Assembly (NCBI GenBank): GCA_022828595.1
Contig: JAKGHH010000001.1
Location: forward strand, 122,400,999-122,464,998
DNA from: Nelumbo lutea
Lineage: Eukaryota > Streptophyta > Magnoliopsida > Proteales > Nelumbonaceae
Direction: 5' to 3'
Length of the DNA: 64,000 nt
The notes beneath the pieces are model-generated. The model searched no databases. It saw nothing but the letters and a program-made list of their open reading frames with translations, and had not been told where the DNA came from. How positions within the stretch are numbered: position 1 is the first letter of the stretch; every line of letters starts with the position of its first letter. The position numbers were made by a program, and so were the translations under genes. This document shows, one piece after another, positions 19,600 through 32,636 of the stretch.

Positions 19600-20345
19600 G
19601 AATCTATTTTGGGCATTTCTGTCACGGACCAAGCAAATACATCTAAATTCTGAAGTAGAAAACTTACCAGCTGAGAGCGAAGTGGTTCCTTGATCGAAGC
19701 GTCGATCTAGAGGGTCTTAGCTAGATCATTAGTCAAGATCAGGATGTGAACCATCTCCTTTGTCGGTGTAGCTCGCTCCTCGACATACTCCGTAGGTCGC
19801 TCGAGCTCGACATCAACCGCTAGTTTGGTTTTCCCCTTGAGGGCGGTTACGTAGCATTTACGAGATTCGAGCTGATTTCCTCGCACAACCCCTACTCTGT
19901 AGTCCGTAGGGAACTTCATTGCTAGGTACTAGGCGGATACAATCGCGCGTAGGGTGTGCATAATGGGCCGATCTACTATGGCGTTATAAGGAGATGGGGT
20001 TGCGACCACCAGAAATGTGTGCTCGAACCTCGCTATGTTCGGCCACGTGCCGACCTCCACAGGTACTAAAACTCACCCTAGGGGTCTGACTTCCTCGCCG
20101 CTGAAGCCTACCAGGGGGTATCCGTTGGCTTAAGATCGCTTTCTTGGAGCTAGAGCTTGTTGAAGACGTCCTTGAACAGAATGTCGACCGAGCTACCTGA
20201 GTCAAGTAGGACGCGCTTGACTTCGAAGTCGTTGAGCCTCAGCTTTATCACTAGGGCATCATCATGGGAATATTGGATCCCACGCGCATCATCCTCCGTG
20301 AAGTAGATCAACTCTTCAATTCTAGGTCGCTTTAGTGGGTTCTAC
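19600..20345 (-). pseudogene. Aspartic protease region, Tat copy 2
   Basis: MKFPTDYRVGVVRGNQLESR and KCYVTALKGKTKLAVDVELE match the end of the Tat protease segment. The active-site block around 20180-20215 (VDSGSSVDILF-like) is recoverable only across a frame change. Stops near 19925 and 20080 interrupt it. Confidence 0.65.
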
Positions 20346-21345
20346 TCCTCACTTTCTAATTTGCGAATTGAAGTTTGACTTGCTGTCGTAGTGCACCCCG
20401 CGATGATGGACCCGCCAATAATCATATTGATTACTCCGCGGGTCGGTCTCTCCTCGAGTAGTTGTCATGGTGGCTGCTCGTTCTGTCTGTTACTGGATTC
20501 TGGAGCATTTCTTCTCTGGTCCCCTTGCCGGTCTGTTTGGTTTATTTCTTCTTTTTGTATAAATTTTTTTCAGATACCCACGACGGATGAGCTCTTCAAT
20601 CTCGTTGCGGAGGTTCCTACAGTTTTTCATACTGTGTCCATAGTCTTTATGAAAGTGATAGTAAACATTCCTGTTCCTGGTGGCAGGATCTCCCTTCAAC
20701 CTAGGAGGCCACTTAACAAAGGAGGAGTCTTTGATAGCCATCAGGATTTCTCATCGCTTAGCATTGAGGGGTGTGTAGTTTGTCCTTTCTACAGGTGGGG
20801 TTCTAGAGTGCTGACTTGACTTGTGAGATAGCGAAGGAGATTGGCTTCCAGACTTGTTTCCTCCCCTGGTCGAGGACTTACTCTTTCTTCTCTTATTCCC
20901 ATCATTACCTGTGTTATCACCTTCTTTTTTTCTCTTCTCTACTGGATAATCGGCGAGCTTGAGGAATTCTATGATATCTTTCGACTTGTTGGCTACCACA
21001 TGTCATTTGAATTCCCTGTGAGTTATGCCCTTCTTTGCTATCGTGAGTCTCACCGCTGGGTCTAGGTAGGGGATCTGTAGGCATGTGTTGTTGAAGCACT
21101 TGATGTAGCTTCTGATGGACTCCCCTTCTCTCTAAACTACATTAAGGAGACTCTATTGGCACTCAGACAGTTCTTGCTGGTGATGAAGTGCGAGGTGAAC
21201 AACTCCATGAACTGCGCCCAACTCTTGATTGATCCTAGCGCGAGGTTTCGATACCATGTGCGAGTTACTCCTTTGAATGTGGTGGAAAAATCTACACACA
21301 TGCAGGACTCGTCAGCCCCAACTAGGTGCATATGGGACTAGAAGA
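20345..21345 (-). pseudogene. Gag, Tat copy 2
   Basis: The capsid part reads MHLVGADESCMCVDFSTTF, VTRTWYRNLALGSIKSW and MELFTSHFITSKNC. The C-terminal part reads NVYYHFHKDYGHSMKNCRNL then NEIEELIRRGYL, a zinc-knuckle-like block. Frame changes near 21140 and 20750 separate the parts. Confidence 0.8.
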
Positions 21346-22334
21346 AGTCCACGTGATCATTAGGATCAAAAGATCCATCGTACTTGTCGAGGGGAGGCAT
21401 CTTGAAGTCCTTGGGCATCAGGGTTGCCAAGAGCTTGGGAGATAGAGGGGACGACCCAAAGAGTAGAGGGGTTGTCTTTGTGGCTACCGAGCTCGCCTCT
21501 TCTTTACCTTTAACCTGTTCCTACTGGTTTGGCTTTGCGAGCTGGTTGTTCTGAGCTGAAGTTCGGTGTGCCTTGTGACGCCTTTGTTGCTGCTTTTTCA
21601 TCGGCTCAGCATTGGTGCTGCTAACCTCTGTATGGTCTGGTACTGCTCTGCTGCGAGGTAACTCTTGGTTCCTTGGGTTTGCACCTTCCTGATGCAAATG
21701 CCGAGGAAGAGTAGCTCTATTGGGTTGTGTCTCTCTGGACCTGTTTCCGATATTGCCTTGTGAAGCAGGCAGAGTGATCTGTCCATCTCTCCTGCCGCGA
21801 GGTGAGACTTGGCTCCCAAGAGGAAGTGGGACCTGGGAAGTCTCCTCGCCTCGGTGGGGAGATCAAGTGTTCTGCACACGAGGTCGGTTCTACTGGGTTG
21901 CTGGGTGCTGGGGTGGAATCAGCTGCTGGCTTTGTGGCAGTGGAGGGAATTATTGCTGGTAGTACTGGTAAAACACATGTTGCTAGTATTGTTGGAACTG
22001 CTGGACCTGCTGCATTTGGACCTGAATGGCCTGCACGTAGTATACCAGGTCACCGAATTGGGACTGCCCGACTCTGGGGGGAACCACAAACGGTTCAGCG
22101 AAGGTTGCACCCACGACTGGAGGGAGCGGGGCATTTACTTGTGTAGCGCTTTGTGGCACAGTCAATGTTGGGATCCCAACCGTAGTGAGCGGTATGGTGA
22201 ATTGGCCAATGCACACTAATGGAAACTGAGGTTGCCCCCTAGAGATGTTCATTTTTGTGCTCTATCTGGCGTGACTAGAAGATGCCATTGATTTCAGATG
22301 AGCTGTTGAATGTGGAGAAGGCTTTTTGTAGTAG

Positions 22335-22354
22335 TTCCCACAGACGACGCCAAT
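22335..22354 (-). promoter_or_regulatory. Primer-binding site, Tat copy 2
   Basis: Minus strand ATTGGCGTCGTCTGTGGGAA beside the LTR end, identical over 20 bases to the site of the fourth element at 58851-58870. Confidence 0.8.
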
Positions 22355-22549
22355 TGATGTTGTGCGATCCTGCTGGAGGATGATCTGGCTTCCAGTCGCA
22401 TGGCGAGCTAGGTAAATCTACAAGATAAACTAGAGAACCCGGAGTGGCTAGCCCGGCGAGGTCGCTCTGATGCTTAAGTTAGTAAGTTGTTGCGAGCTGA
22501 AATAGCTTTGAGAATGTAGAGAGCAGAGAAACCACGCATACCTCATGCC
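22355..22549 (-). repeat. 5' LTR of Tat copy 2, truncated
   Basis: It matches the first 195 bp of the 3' LTR (TGATGTTGTGCGATCC to ACCTCATGCC) and then changes abruptly to unrelated DNA. The lost part holds U3 and the TATA box, so this copy has no LTR promoter for gag-pol. Confidence 0.85.
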
Positions 22550-25500
22550 CATTTGTGACAAGTGTCCAATACAATCCTCCAACCATAAATGAAATAAAGG
22601 GGTGAGGATGAGAAAAGGAAAGAGTAGTGGTAAGTAGCAACTAAGAGGGTGGATGGAGTGTTTTGCCTAGGTTGCATGTTGAAACCAAACATCATGAAAA
22701 GCAAGTAACTAATTCTACCCATATGGGCAGCTGCTAGAGAAAGATGAAATTGAGAGACACCTATCATGATCAGGTTACTATCAAGGTTCCTTTGTGCCGT
22801 CGTACATTTTTGTAATTATCCTGAGACAAGGCCTACCCCTCGTGACAGAGGACCAAATGTGGTCCACATCAACCCAGCTTTTCCCCCTTTATGCTCTCAC
22901 ATTCTGTGCAACTTGAGATTGCTAAAAGGATAGAAATCACCCACCCCAAATTTGTTCATTTCTTATCTGTAGGTGGGCCGGGGTAGCTCTATCTATCTTT
23001 TGCACATTCACCACCACCCCCCCAAAAAAATCTTTCTTTTGTTTATCCACTCTCAATTGCTTCAATTTTCAGCTTAATTACTTACCTTCTGCCTCTTTTC
23101 CAAGATATTAACCCACTCTGACCAATAAAAGTGTGAGCCTATTTTGTAAGTTAATTTGTATCCTTTGTGTGTCTAGAGTCCTGGGGAGATTTCCTTTTCT
23201 TTCTTGGATATACAGTGAAATTTGAGAAAGATTGGTTGATGTTGAATCAAAGCTCAAGAGAAGTACAGGAATAGGGCTATTGGTTTTGGCATCCTGGTCT
23301 CGGTAGCTTCTGGATATATGACGGGTCAAAAGCAGTCATAGTCCAGGGAATCTAAAGGCGGCCTCAATGACTATTGAATAATTGTGAAACGTGATAATAT
23401 AAATGTAAGTTCAGTAGTCACCCTTTACCAGATTAGAGGGAAAACTAGCCAACCTCTTACTGTCTTTTTGTGATGTGAATTGTTGACAATGGTTTCATGT
23501 TTTCATTTTTTTTTCTCTGGTTAGTTCTTTTTTCTGAGCTACTTGGGTCAATGTGGTAGGGTTTCGAGAAGAGCTCAAAGCTGATGCTGACTGGCTAGAC
23601 CAAGGAAAAGGAATGGTATATATGTATATGGTGAAGTGGTATTGAAACCCTGAATTGAAAATATGTATTCTCCTGCAGATACTTAGATATAGCCTATCTA
23701 ACACACTTGGAATATGATTCTCATTCAACAGACAAAATTGGCTTACTTTGAAAGAAAAGCAAGAAGTAGTCTAGCTAGGTCCTTGCCTATAAAAACATTT
23801 ATATTAATATTAGATGATAAAAAAGAGTGGCTTCTATATTTAGTGTATAAACAAACACATATTCCTTTCACACAGAACCCCATTATCACTTCAGGACTGG
23901 GGTTCAGCTTGACACTGCACACATAGTGTTAATTAGTATATTGAGCAAAAGTTACCAGTGCACGTATGTAGGACTTACAATATGTAAGAGTTGGACCTAG
24001 CTAGAGGCACCTATGGATTCGGATTTTCTTTTTTTTTTTTTTTTTTTTTTTCTCTTTTTGATCCAATGGGACCCCCAACTCATATTTAGGCGGGATTGAA
24101 TTCTAAATCTCCGCTACAGCCAACAAAATACCTTTAGGAATCATAAGCTGGTTGCCACCTTGTTATAAACAAGGACTAAAATTTCATAATGTGTCGGGAC
24201 GTATCGACTGGTATGCATTCGATACAGGCCGATACGCTTCATCCAGTGTATCAAACTGTATCAATATTTTGAATCTTTTACAAGTTTGAAAACTTGAAAT
24301 ATTAGATTGTGGGTCAATTCTTATATATAGCTTCTTTGCATTTCTTATGTTTTTCTTTAATACGAAGCTTTCTCCTCATACATGCACATATGAATGACTT
24401 TTTCTCTCCTTAAAAGGGAAGGAAAACAGGAGTAGTACACGTTTTTGAGACATGGGTCTGAAATATCTACTAATACTCACGAGTATGGCTGGACTAAATT
24501 AAGGCTGTACATATTAAAGGAGAGATATTAAAGGTAGGAAGTTGGGAATTAGTGGCTAACTTTGAAGTGGACACTTATTCATATACAAAAAGACGGGGGG
24601 GTTAAGTGCGCACCCACGACCCACCAAATCTTGAAAAAAAAAAACTATTATACAAAGTATATGAAGCTAAGAGGAGTAATACTTACTAAAGTGAGTATAC
24701 ATTTTTTTTCATACTGGTCTCAAATCATAAAGCAATGGGTGTCTTAAGTGAGTATATTTTTTTCTTTTTTCTTTAACATGCAGTGAGAATGTAAGATGAT
24801 TGTGCATCTCAAGAGAGAGAGAGAGAGAGAGAAATAAAGAAAGAAAGATAAAAGGATATACTATGTATAAATGTATATGTATGTATGAATTTATGGGTAC
24901 TATGCACATCCATCTGGCATTTTGTTTATGGATATATGGTTTCAATTGACTCAGTTATATTGTGGAAAATATCAAAAAAGGGAGAGAGAGAGAGATGAGT
25001 CCAGCTGAATCATAAATCTGCATAGTTGGAGTCCAACTAATGGAGGATATTGAGTGTCCTGATGATGGAGACGCATGTAAGTAAGATCCTGCGAGATTGT
25101 TGGCTCCATATCAGAATGGGGGCCATCTCTATGTGGCTGTGAACTCCTTTCTCTTCAATTCTATTTATGGTTTCTCTGGTTTCAGTTCAGTCCTACTCCA
25201 TTCCCTTCCACTCCTCTACTCCACACCCTTGGAATGAAGTACCATCCATCCATGCACCAAGAAGAGAGAGAGATGGGTTGAAAGAAGCTCCTAGGAACCA
25301 CCATGTAGTTGGTAGGGAAGGGTCATTTTCCTCTTTACAATTGGGTCACGTTCTGCTGCAGGTTTGAGTCTAGATGAATCCCCCCTCTCCCAACAAACTA
25401 TCAGCTTTTCGTCTACAAAGTACACTAGTTTGAATTACCAGAAAGCCCATCGGTCCTTTCCTTTGTTCCGCTGTGCACACTGCACATGATGAGTATAATA

Positions 25501-26195
25501 GATAGAGGAAAAGAAAGAAAATATATTGTGAAGAGGGAGGTTAATGGGGAAGAAAAGAAGCACCAACACCAACCAAAGGCCAAAGTCGAAGTAGTTGCTT
25601 TTAGTTATAGGGGCCGGGAGGAAAATAGCCACTTTTGCCAACAAATTAAAGGACACTCACTCCGCAACCCCCATTCTTAAACACATGTGGATTCTCACAA
25701 GTCATTACGCTGGGAGCTGCACAAGCCACTAGTGTGAGACACCTTTAGCCTTCGTCTGTCCCCACCACAAACCGACCATCGCAGGTCACAGATCACATAT
25801 CACAATTCACACCCCTTTTTTCCTTCCAATCGCTTTCTCTCTCTCTCTCTCCTGAAGCATAGCAATGTACCAAAAGAATACTTTAAAGGACTCCGCAACT
25901 GTTCCACCCAAAAAAAAAAATGTATATTAATTCAATTTCCACCCGTATCCTAATTAAATCCTCCCCCACCCAAATTGGGATTAACGAAAAAAAAAAGGTT
26001 TAATCAAGACTTTTATTCCTAATTACCCCTAACAATCCCGATCATGTCGGCTCATTCTTAATAAATTATTTATCCGGGTAAATGCATTTATAGGAACCAG
26101 CGTTTTTCGGGTAACTTTTTTTTTTAATAAATATATTTACTTATGTTTTCTTAATCATGAAATTCACTCATGTAAATTAGGCAATTTATTATTTT
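22550..26195. other. AT-rich intergenic DNA, no gene supported
   Basis: Contains a T run at 24026-24051, (GA) microsatellites at 24811-24832 and 24980-24994, and a (CT) run near 25838-25852. Reading frames here are short and lack family features. A fragment with GATACAGGCCGATACG at about 24200-24260 resembles repeats near 27750. Confidence 0.5.
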
Positions 26196-26201
26196 TTACC
26201 C

Positions 26202-26517
26202 AAGGTTTTAAAAACTGACCTGGAACCAGAGTCGTTCTGACAACTGGTTTCTGGGTTGATCGTTTGACCAACCGGTTCGGATGGATGGCCTATTCCAACT
26301 TAAAAAATAAAAATAAAATAAAATAAAAAATGGCCATTAACTGTTGAACGGGTCAAATGGATCAACAATTTGACCACCCAGGTCAACAGGTCACTGACTA
26401 AATCAACAGTTTATAGCCAAGGACTAAGTTAAAAATAAAATGAAACTGGTTGGCTGAACAATTCACGGATCAAAGAGTCCACCCATCCGAATCAATCGCA
26501 ATTTGGAAACACTGTTT
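26202..26517 (-). repeat. Dispersed GGTTTTAAAA family, copy A
   Basis: The sequence from GGTTTTAAAAACTGACCTGG through GGATGGATGGCC, an AAAATAAAA-rich middle, AATGGCCATTAACTGTTGAA and CAACAGGTCACTGAC matches, in the opposite orientation, the copy at 63167-63542 over most of its length. Non-coding. Confidence 0.75.
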
Positions 26518-27390
26518 GTACCCATATATTCTATTCTTACAATTCTTACAAGGGGCAAATTCGTTTGCTGGTATATTTATATTTTTCCATCTCAGTAGGA
26601 AAAGTGTATATTACTTATAAGTAATTCCCAATGGAAAGTTGGTTTACCGTAGAACCCACAATTAGCAGAAAACTAACACGTACGCCCTAATATGAATCAT
26701 AATAGTTATAAAACTTGGACCAGGCTACCTCTTGAACCAACTAAATAGCTAGAACCGGTTGTCTTTTGGGCAGGGTTCACTTCAAACCTGCTGAGAGCTA
26801 GACCGGTACCTTTTCTGTTGTAACAAGGAGAACCTATGAAAATGAATAACGAGTTATGCTACATGTTCTCTGAAATAGTGATGTGATGATCTTGACAAGA
26901 ATGAAAGGAAATGAATACACAAACTGATTAGAAAAATAGATAAATAAAACCAAGAAATAACAAAACCATTGGGTCCTTGTGAATTGGTTAATTGAGTTTC
27001 TTGGTGTTTTGTCAAGAAAAGGGGCATCTAACCAGTGATATCTAGCTATCATCCAAAGATTAAAAAATTAAAAAAAAAGAAGAATATTCCATAGTCACCA
27101 TAATATCAATGCTAAGTGTCGCTCAAATTTCAGTCTCTGCTTTTCTCAAACAGGTCGGGGTCCATGAAAATACATTAGTGTTATGATGAGATGCAATTTG
27201 TTTTCTTCTTTAACTGATTGAACAACAACAGGCCACCCTAACCCTGTGACTAGGGGTGGATTCAAGTCGAGCCGAGTAGAATAGTATTAGGCTCGAGTTT
27301 GAGCTCGAGCTCGGTTCAAGTCAGAATTTTGATTTTGAGTTTGGCTCGAGTCATAAGTTCATAAGTTCGAGTTCGACTCGACTCAGCTTG

Positions 27391-27560
27391 TTTTATATTT
27401 TATAAAAATATTTCATTATATATTTTATAAATATTTTTTTATAAAAAATAAAAATTATATATAAAAAATGTTTTATATTTTATAAAAATATTTCATTATA
27501 TATTTTATAAATATTTTTTATAAAAATAAAAATTATATATAAAAAATGTTTTATATTTTA
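27391..27560. repeat. AT-rich tandem repeat, period about 80 bp
   Basis: TTTTATATTTTATAAAAATA starts at 27391 and again at 27471, with a third partial unit near 27549. It lies inside a repeat with a GGGGTGGATTCAAGTCGAGC end at 27254. Confidence 0.8.
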
Positions 27561-27750
27561 AAAAATAAGAATTATAATAATTTTTATTATATATTATTTT
27601 TTATAATTTTATTATATATATTAAATATAATATATATATTTGAGCTGGCCCATGTTTCCTTGTGTTATTGTACTTATGACTCCGTTTGGGAAAATGCATA
27701 TTCATTTAAGTGCAAACTGGTTGGCGGAGACTTGGATATCGATTATCGCC

Positions 27751-27971
27751 TGTTTAAAATTTTGATACGATATACCTGTATTGTATCATATCGATAACTC
27801 TCCTAAACTTTAAATGAGGGGTGTTTTGAAATTTGATCATTTTCAGGGGGCAGGCAAGCCTAAAACTGATCCTTTGAAACAATTAAAAAAAAAAACTAGA
27901 AAAAAAATTATGAAATATTGAAACACCCCATATACCTCTTTATGCATATCAGGCATATCGATATTTTAAAC
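27751..27971. mobile_element. Possible MITE with GTTTAAAAT ends
   Basis: The left end GTTTAAAATTTTGATACGAT and the reverse complement of the right end, GGTTTAAAATATCGATATGC, form imperfect inverted termini around 220 bp of non-coding DNA. No clear target duplication was found. Confidence 0.45.
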
Positions 27972-30217
27972 CTTAATTACCTCCACCTGGGTTGAGGATG
28001 GTATAATGGGCATGGGAGATGGCCAATCTCTCATTGTATAGTCAGTCATTTGGGAAAAAAAAAAGTACAAGTAAAAATACAAAATGTTGTCATTTTCATA
28101 TACCTTGCATATTTGTATTTGCATTCTTTACAACCGGAGGCTATACATTTTTTGACATTGCTTATGCAACAAATCTGAACATGATTTGACAAATTATCGT
28201 CACCATATATATAATAAAATACTTGGTTTTGGATTGTTTTAATAGAAATTAGTTTTATTACTTATATTAAAAATAGAAATTTAAAAGGACTTTAGCCTCA
28301 CAGTTTATAACCACTGAGGTGAGATTTCATCAAAATTCAGAGGTGTTGATTGGTTTTGGTATCATGTCTTTCTGGCACTGATCAAAAGCATTTTTCTGCA
28401 TCATCATCAAAATTTGGTGTATGGATCTGGAGGGGTTCAGTAGGTGAGAAAATGTATTGGTGGATGAATGAAGAATTTCAGTGCAAACTCTCATGTATGA
28501 ACCCCACTGACATCTCCCACAAGTGAGTGGGATTGTGTTTTCTGGCTTCTTTCCTGCCCACTTTTTTATGTTATGCAGGGATGTCTATTACTTCATTTCA
28601 CAAGGGAATGATACCTTATAAATAAGTTCAAAATGTTAGGTCATTCTTAGTCTTTCTTCGTACTAAAAACATAAAAAAAAAATTATATATATATATATAT
28701 ATATAACTAGCCAATAGAAGCTCCATTTCGGCCATTTCAACATCATAGCTAGAAAAGATGCTTTGGTGGGTTATTTGTTCTTTTCTTTCTTCCCTCTGAA
28801 GGAGGTTCTTCCATCTCTCTCCTTCCTTATAACTGCGACCATTCACCAAACAACAAACTTTCAAAATCAAATTCCAAATATATTAATTAATTTTAGTACA
28901 TGGATGTTGTGTGTAGAGTGAACAGTTAAATTAAGGGTATGTTTCTAAAGTCTGACATCTGAAAGAATGTTGGTGAATTTTTTTTAAATACAAAGAATGT
29001 TGTTCTGAATTCTGAATTCTGAAAACTATCAATTTCATTTTAACCCTATATATGAGAGTTTTTGTTTATTTTCTTTTAGACCATCATTAAAAAATAAAAA
29101 AATTGTATGATTACACTTTAAGAGATAAGAAATAAGAGAAAAAGAACTATCAATTTTATCTTAAAATTAAAATATTCCTCATAAGAAATAAAAATTAAGA
29201 AAAAACGAACAAACCCTAAATTAACTTAATTTATTAATAAAACTAAAGATTGAGCCTCACTGCCCCACTAAACTAGTTCCAGACTAACACCACGCTGGAT
29301 TGGCCCCCACTGCCGCACTGAACTGGTTTTGTACAACAGGTCCCCTTTCCACCGACCCCAGATTTTAGGGCCAGACCTACAACTAGAGAATACTAATGAT
29401 TCTTTCCATTTCTAACCCAACATATCGCTATGTGGATGTAAGTTTTTTTTTCATGTATGTTAGTTATGATGATATAGCTTGAGTCAGAAAGAAGAATGCA
29501 TGCGCATGTATCATGCATATTAATGATGTTCCTATGGCTTCATGCATGTATGTATGCATGCGCATGCATAAATTTTGATGTTGGTGCAGCATGATATGGA
29601 AACCAACCATACGTACATGCAGCATTTAGTTGGTTTAGGCCTCCACTATGCATGTAGTCGTGCGCATGCGTGTGGTGATGATAGGTGGTGTTATGGGGTG
29701 GGGTGGAGGTGGAGTCTCTGGAGTGAGGAGTGGTGGAACAGGAGGACCTAACAGGGGGATCAGCTGCTCGATCGACGCTTTCTAGAATCACGATTCTATT
29801 GATTGGCCCGACTCCTGAGCAGTCCGGAACGGGAACAGCAACACTCCAGATATTGTACAAACAAAACCATGCAGCTGGCTCATAGTTTTTGTGATAAGCG
29901 GTTTAATTTCTTTGTTCTGTACGCGCAACGGTGCAATATAAGGGTTTGGTTTGTCTTTTTAGAGATGGCAATCTGACTTGCCCAGCTGTGGCTCTGACCT
30001 GATCCTCCCGAACACTCCGGGAGGGTGTTCGTAAAGAGTTGGATTACTACCAATAAAACCCAAAATTCTATCCGTTCAGATCTCCTACTCACAACAACCC
30101 TTTTCACGTCTACCCACCCCTCAATACAGCTCCCTATATACAACTGTAATGTTATGTAGGTTGGTGTGAGCAGGGGAGATATGAATTGAAACTCTGGTGA
30201 TTAGGGACAGGACCGGA
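27972..30217. other. AT-rich intergenic DNA with a CATGCA-rich cluster
   Basis: No gene is supported. Notable are a (TA) microsatellite at 28683-28705 and a cluster of CATGCA/TGCATG (RY-type) hexamers at 29495-29665, several of them overlapping palindromes. Confidence 0.5.
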
Positions 30218-30266
30218 GGAAATCGGAACCGGTGTAAATCAAGGACTAATATAAAAGATTTTGTGA

Positions 30267-30574
30267 GGCTGCATTTGGAATCGGTGTAAATTAAGAACCA
30301 ATATAAAAGATTATGCTGATTCGATTTTGTCAATGCTTGGAAGGAGTGTGTAATCCTGATTCATGTAAAACTTCACTCCAGTTTAGTTTTGTATGCATTT
30401 GAATAGAGTGGAATTTTATATCGTGAATGTAAAGTTTTACATCGATTATCAATGTAAATACTATATTGATTAAATCGATGTAAAACTTTACACCTTCACA
30501 TCACACTTTTCAAAATTACAACAATCAGTGTAAAATGTCACTGATATAGTTTTACACCGATTCCAAATGCAGCC
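30267..30574. mobile_element. MITE with 24-bp perfect inverted ends
   Basis: GGCTGCATTTGGAATCGGTG opens the element and its reverse complement closes it; the match covers 24 bases. Flanks are TGA and TAA, close to the 3-bp duplications of Tourist elements. The body has internal GTAAAACTTTACA-type palindromes. A partial second copy of the left end (AACCGGTGTAAATCAAGGAC) sits just outside at 30218-30262. Confidence 0.85.
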
Positions 30575-30577
30575 TAA

Positions 30578-32633
30578 GGATCAAATCCAACTGAAACTAT
30601 TCCAATAAATAATACTGATAAATAACAATATTGCATAATATAATATGTTATTTTATTTTATGTTTTATATTTTATTTATAAATATTATAATATGAGTTGA
30701 GATTTAGTCTTACAAAACTAGTCTTCACAGCCATTATAGCCACAGACTCGTGACAACTGGGGTGGGGGGTTGGGATTTTCAGCCATATAGGAGCATGGGG
30801 CAGAGAGCATGTGGTACATGTGTTCAGGGTCGGGGACAGAGTGTGCATAAACCGGCTTCACCCGACCTTGTTGCCTGCCATTCCTATGTATTTTCTTTTC
30901 CTCAAAATCAATTCGAATTTAACCCGACCCGACGCATGTTGCCCCATTGGCGTGCGTGCGTGTGCTGGGTGGGAATGCAGGGAAAAAGTACGGTTGTAGG
31001 CCAACTTTCGGGTCTAATTTTATTTTATGGAAGCCAACTTTAAATATGCAAAAGGATGTCGTCATCTTTTAAATTAACTTCAACTAATTATGCATAAAAT
31101 GGCATTTTAATAATACCGTTTTGTACTATTTTTGAATTCACTATATTTTGACTTTGTAATTTTAAAAATATATTACTTTTGAAATCAATGGTTTAGAGTT
31201 TGAGCCTTTGAGGAATGAATACCAAACACCATTTTTTTCTGTACTGGAATTATATTTTGAAACAAAATATCTTCTTACTTTTTTCCTATTTTTTAAGTTG
31301 GATATGCTAAAAAGAATCCAAATAAATTCCTAAACCACACTTCTTCTCATTCTCAAGATGGGAAGCACTTAGACATAGCCTATGCCCCACCATTTAGGGC
31401 TAAATTGAATTGTATAGGGTATATAGGTACCCTAAGATGACTTTGATATTGTATTTATGAATAGAATAAATTCAAATATCCTTGTATGAAACTTGAAATA
31501 TCAACTTTATTAATAGACACAATATAAATTTTAAGCATATATGAGCATTTATATTTAAGTCGAAATCAAATTGAATGACTGTTATATCAGATCAGATAGG
31601 GGTGAATCCATAAATTAACAATCAGATACCATTTGCAGCCCTACCATCCTCAGTTAGGGTTCAGTGAGATGTCCACATTGATCACCTAAATTTATTTCTT
31701 CTCTAAATGGCTTATGTTAGTTCCCAAGAGAGTATACAGAGTCATGGGAGCTCCAAGTTCAAAATGTCTTCTCTTTTTCTTTCCATAGTGAGGACGACTC
31801 TGGTTATTAAACAAATTGAATGAATAAAGTAGTAAGATATGGTTAATGCAGCAAAATTCCAAATCTAAGCAGATCAACTTAAATTTAAAAAAATAAAAAT
31901 AAAAAAAGCATTTTCCAGTAAGAGGAATGGAATATATTAGTGGAGAATCATTCACTGCATTTACAGAAACAGACTGGACCTCATTAACTAAATCATTTCC
32001 TGTAATAGAAATAAATTAACCCTCTTTTATGTGTGTGGTGCCTGAGGAACCTCACAGACAACAGACCAACAGTTGTGCGTTGAATCCCAAGAACTCCTTG
32101 CTAGAAAAAGAATCACTCGCTTTATCTAGCTTTTCTGAATGATTACCAGATTCTTGCTTCTCATGTCTGGCTTGGTAAAATAATCGCGACACAAAGCAAT
32201 GGCGAGGACACAAATATGTTGTCTTTATTTGTTTATGGCTTAGAGGGAGCCAAGTGCATTACAACAAGGGGGTTGAGATGCCCTGCCTTTCCCTCTGGGT
32301 TAGCTTTCTTCTCAGAAAATGGTGGAAACTCGGTGGAAAAGTTGATTAAAATCAATTCCGGGAAAAGTAGGAAGTTGGGTTCTCGTCATTCCCATAGGCT
32401 ATAGTTGGAAGGTTATTATCAACTTCACTATTCACCATTAAGTTTGTGGTTAATGCTCAAGCTTAATTTCGACTACTCTTTTACTTTTTCATGAAAGAAT
32501 AGAAATTGGATTTCCCCACGCGGTCCCCTACGTGGGATTCCTCTTGGGTCAGGAATCTTGATACTGAGACAAGTTAAGATTGTCCCACAACCATGCGTAG
32601 ATAGATCCATATATGGGAAAGCCGAGTCAAATA
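30578..32633. other. Intergenic DNA, nothing recognised
   Basis: AT-rich with short open frames only. The frames at 30750-31043 have no family features and unusual proline and cysteine content, so I do not call a gene. Confidence 0.45.
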
Positions 32634-32636
32634 TTA

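Larger units (their letters stand above)
15904..22549 (-). mobile_element. Tat-lineage retrotransposon, copy 2 (no integrase, truncated 5' LTR)
   Basis: 3' LTR at 15904-16561, then polypurine tract, plus-strand accessory ORF, RNase H domains, RT, protease, Gag, PBS, and a 5' LTR cut short at about 22549. The SNNEAEYEALVVGL motif of the extra RNase H supports Tat. The integrase is absent. An unrelated reading frame lies at its position (17285-17600). Confidence 0.9.

Noticed and set aside
26711..26731. GGACCAGGCT resembling part of miR166
   Set aside because: Only about ten bases agree, the conserved 3' half is absent and there is no hairpin partner; the sequence belongs to repeat-like DNA.
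28389..28415. CTGCATCATCATCAAAATTT resembling a miR172 star strand
   Set aside because: No matching AGAATCTTGATGATGCTGCA arm lies nearby and no stem can be drawn.
29540..29860. Minus-strand open frame of 106 codons
   Set aside because: His/Thr/Ser-rich translation caused by simple-sequence DNA; no start context, homology or neighbouring gene structure.
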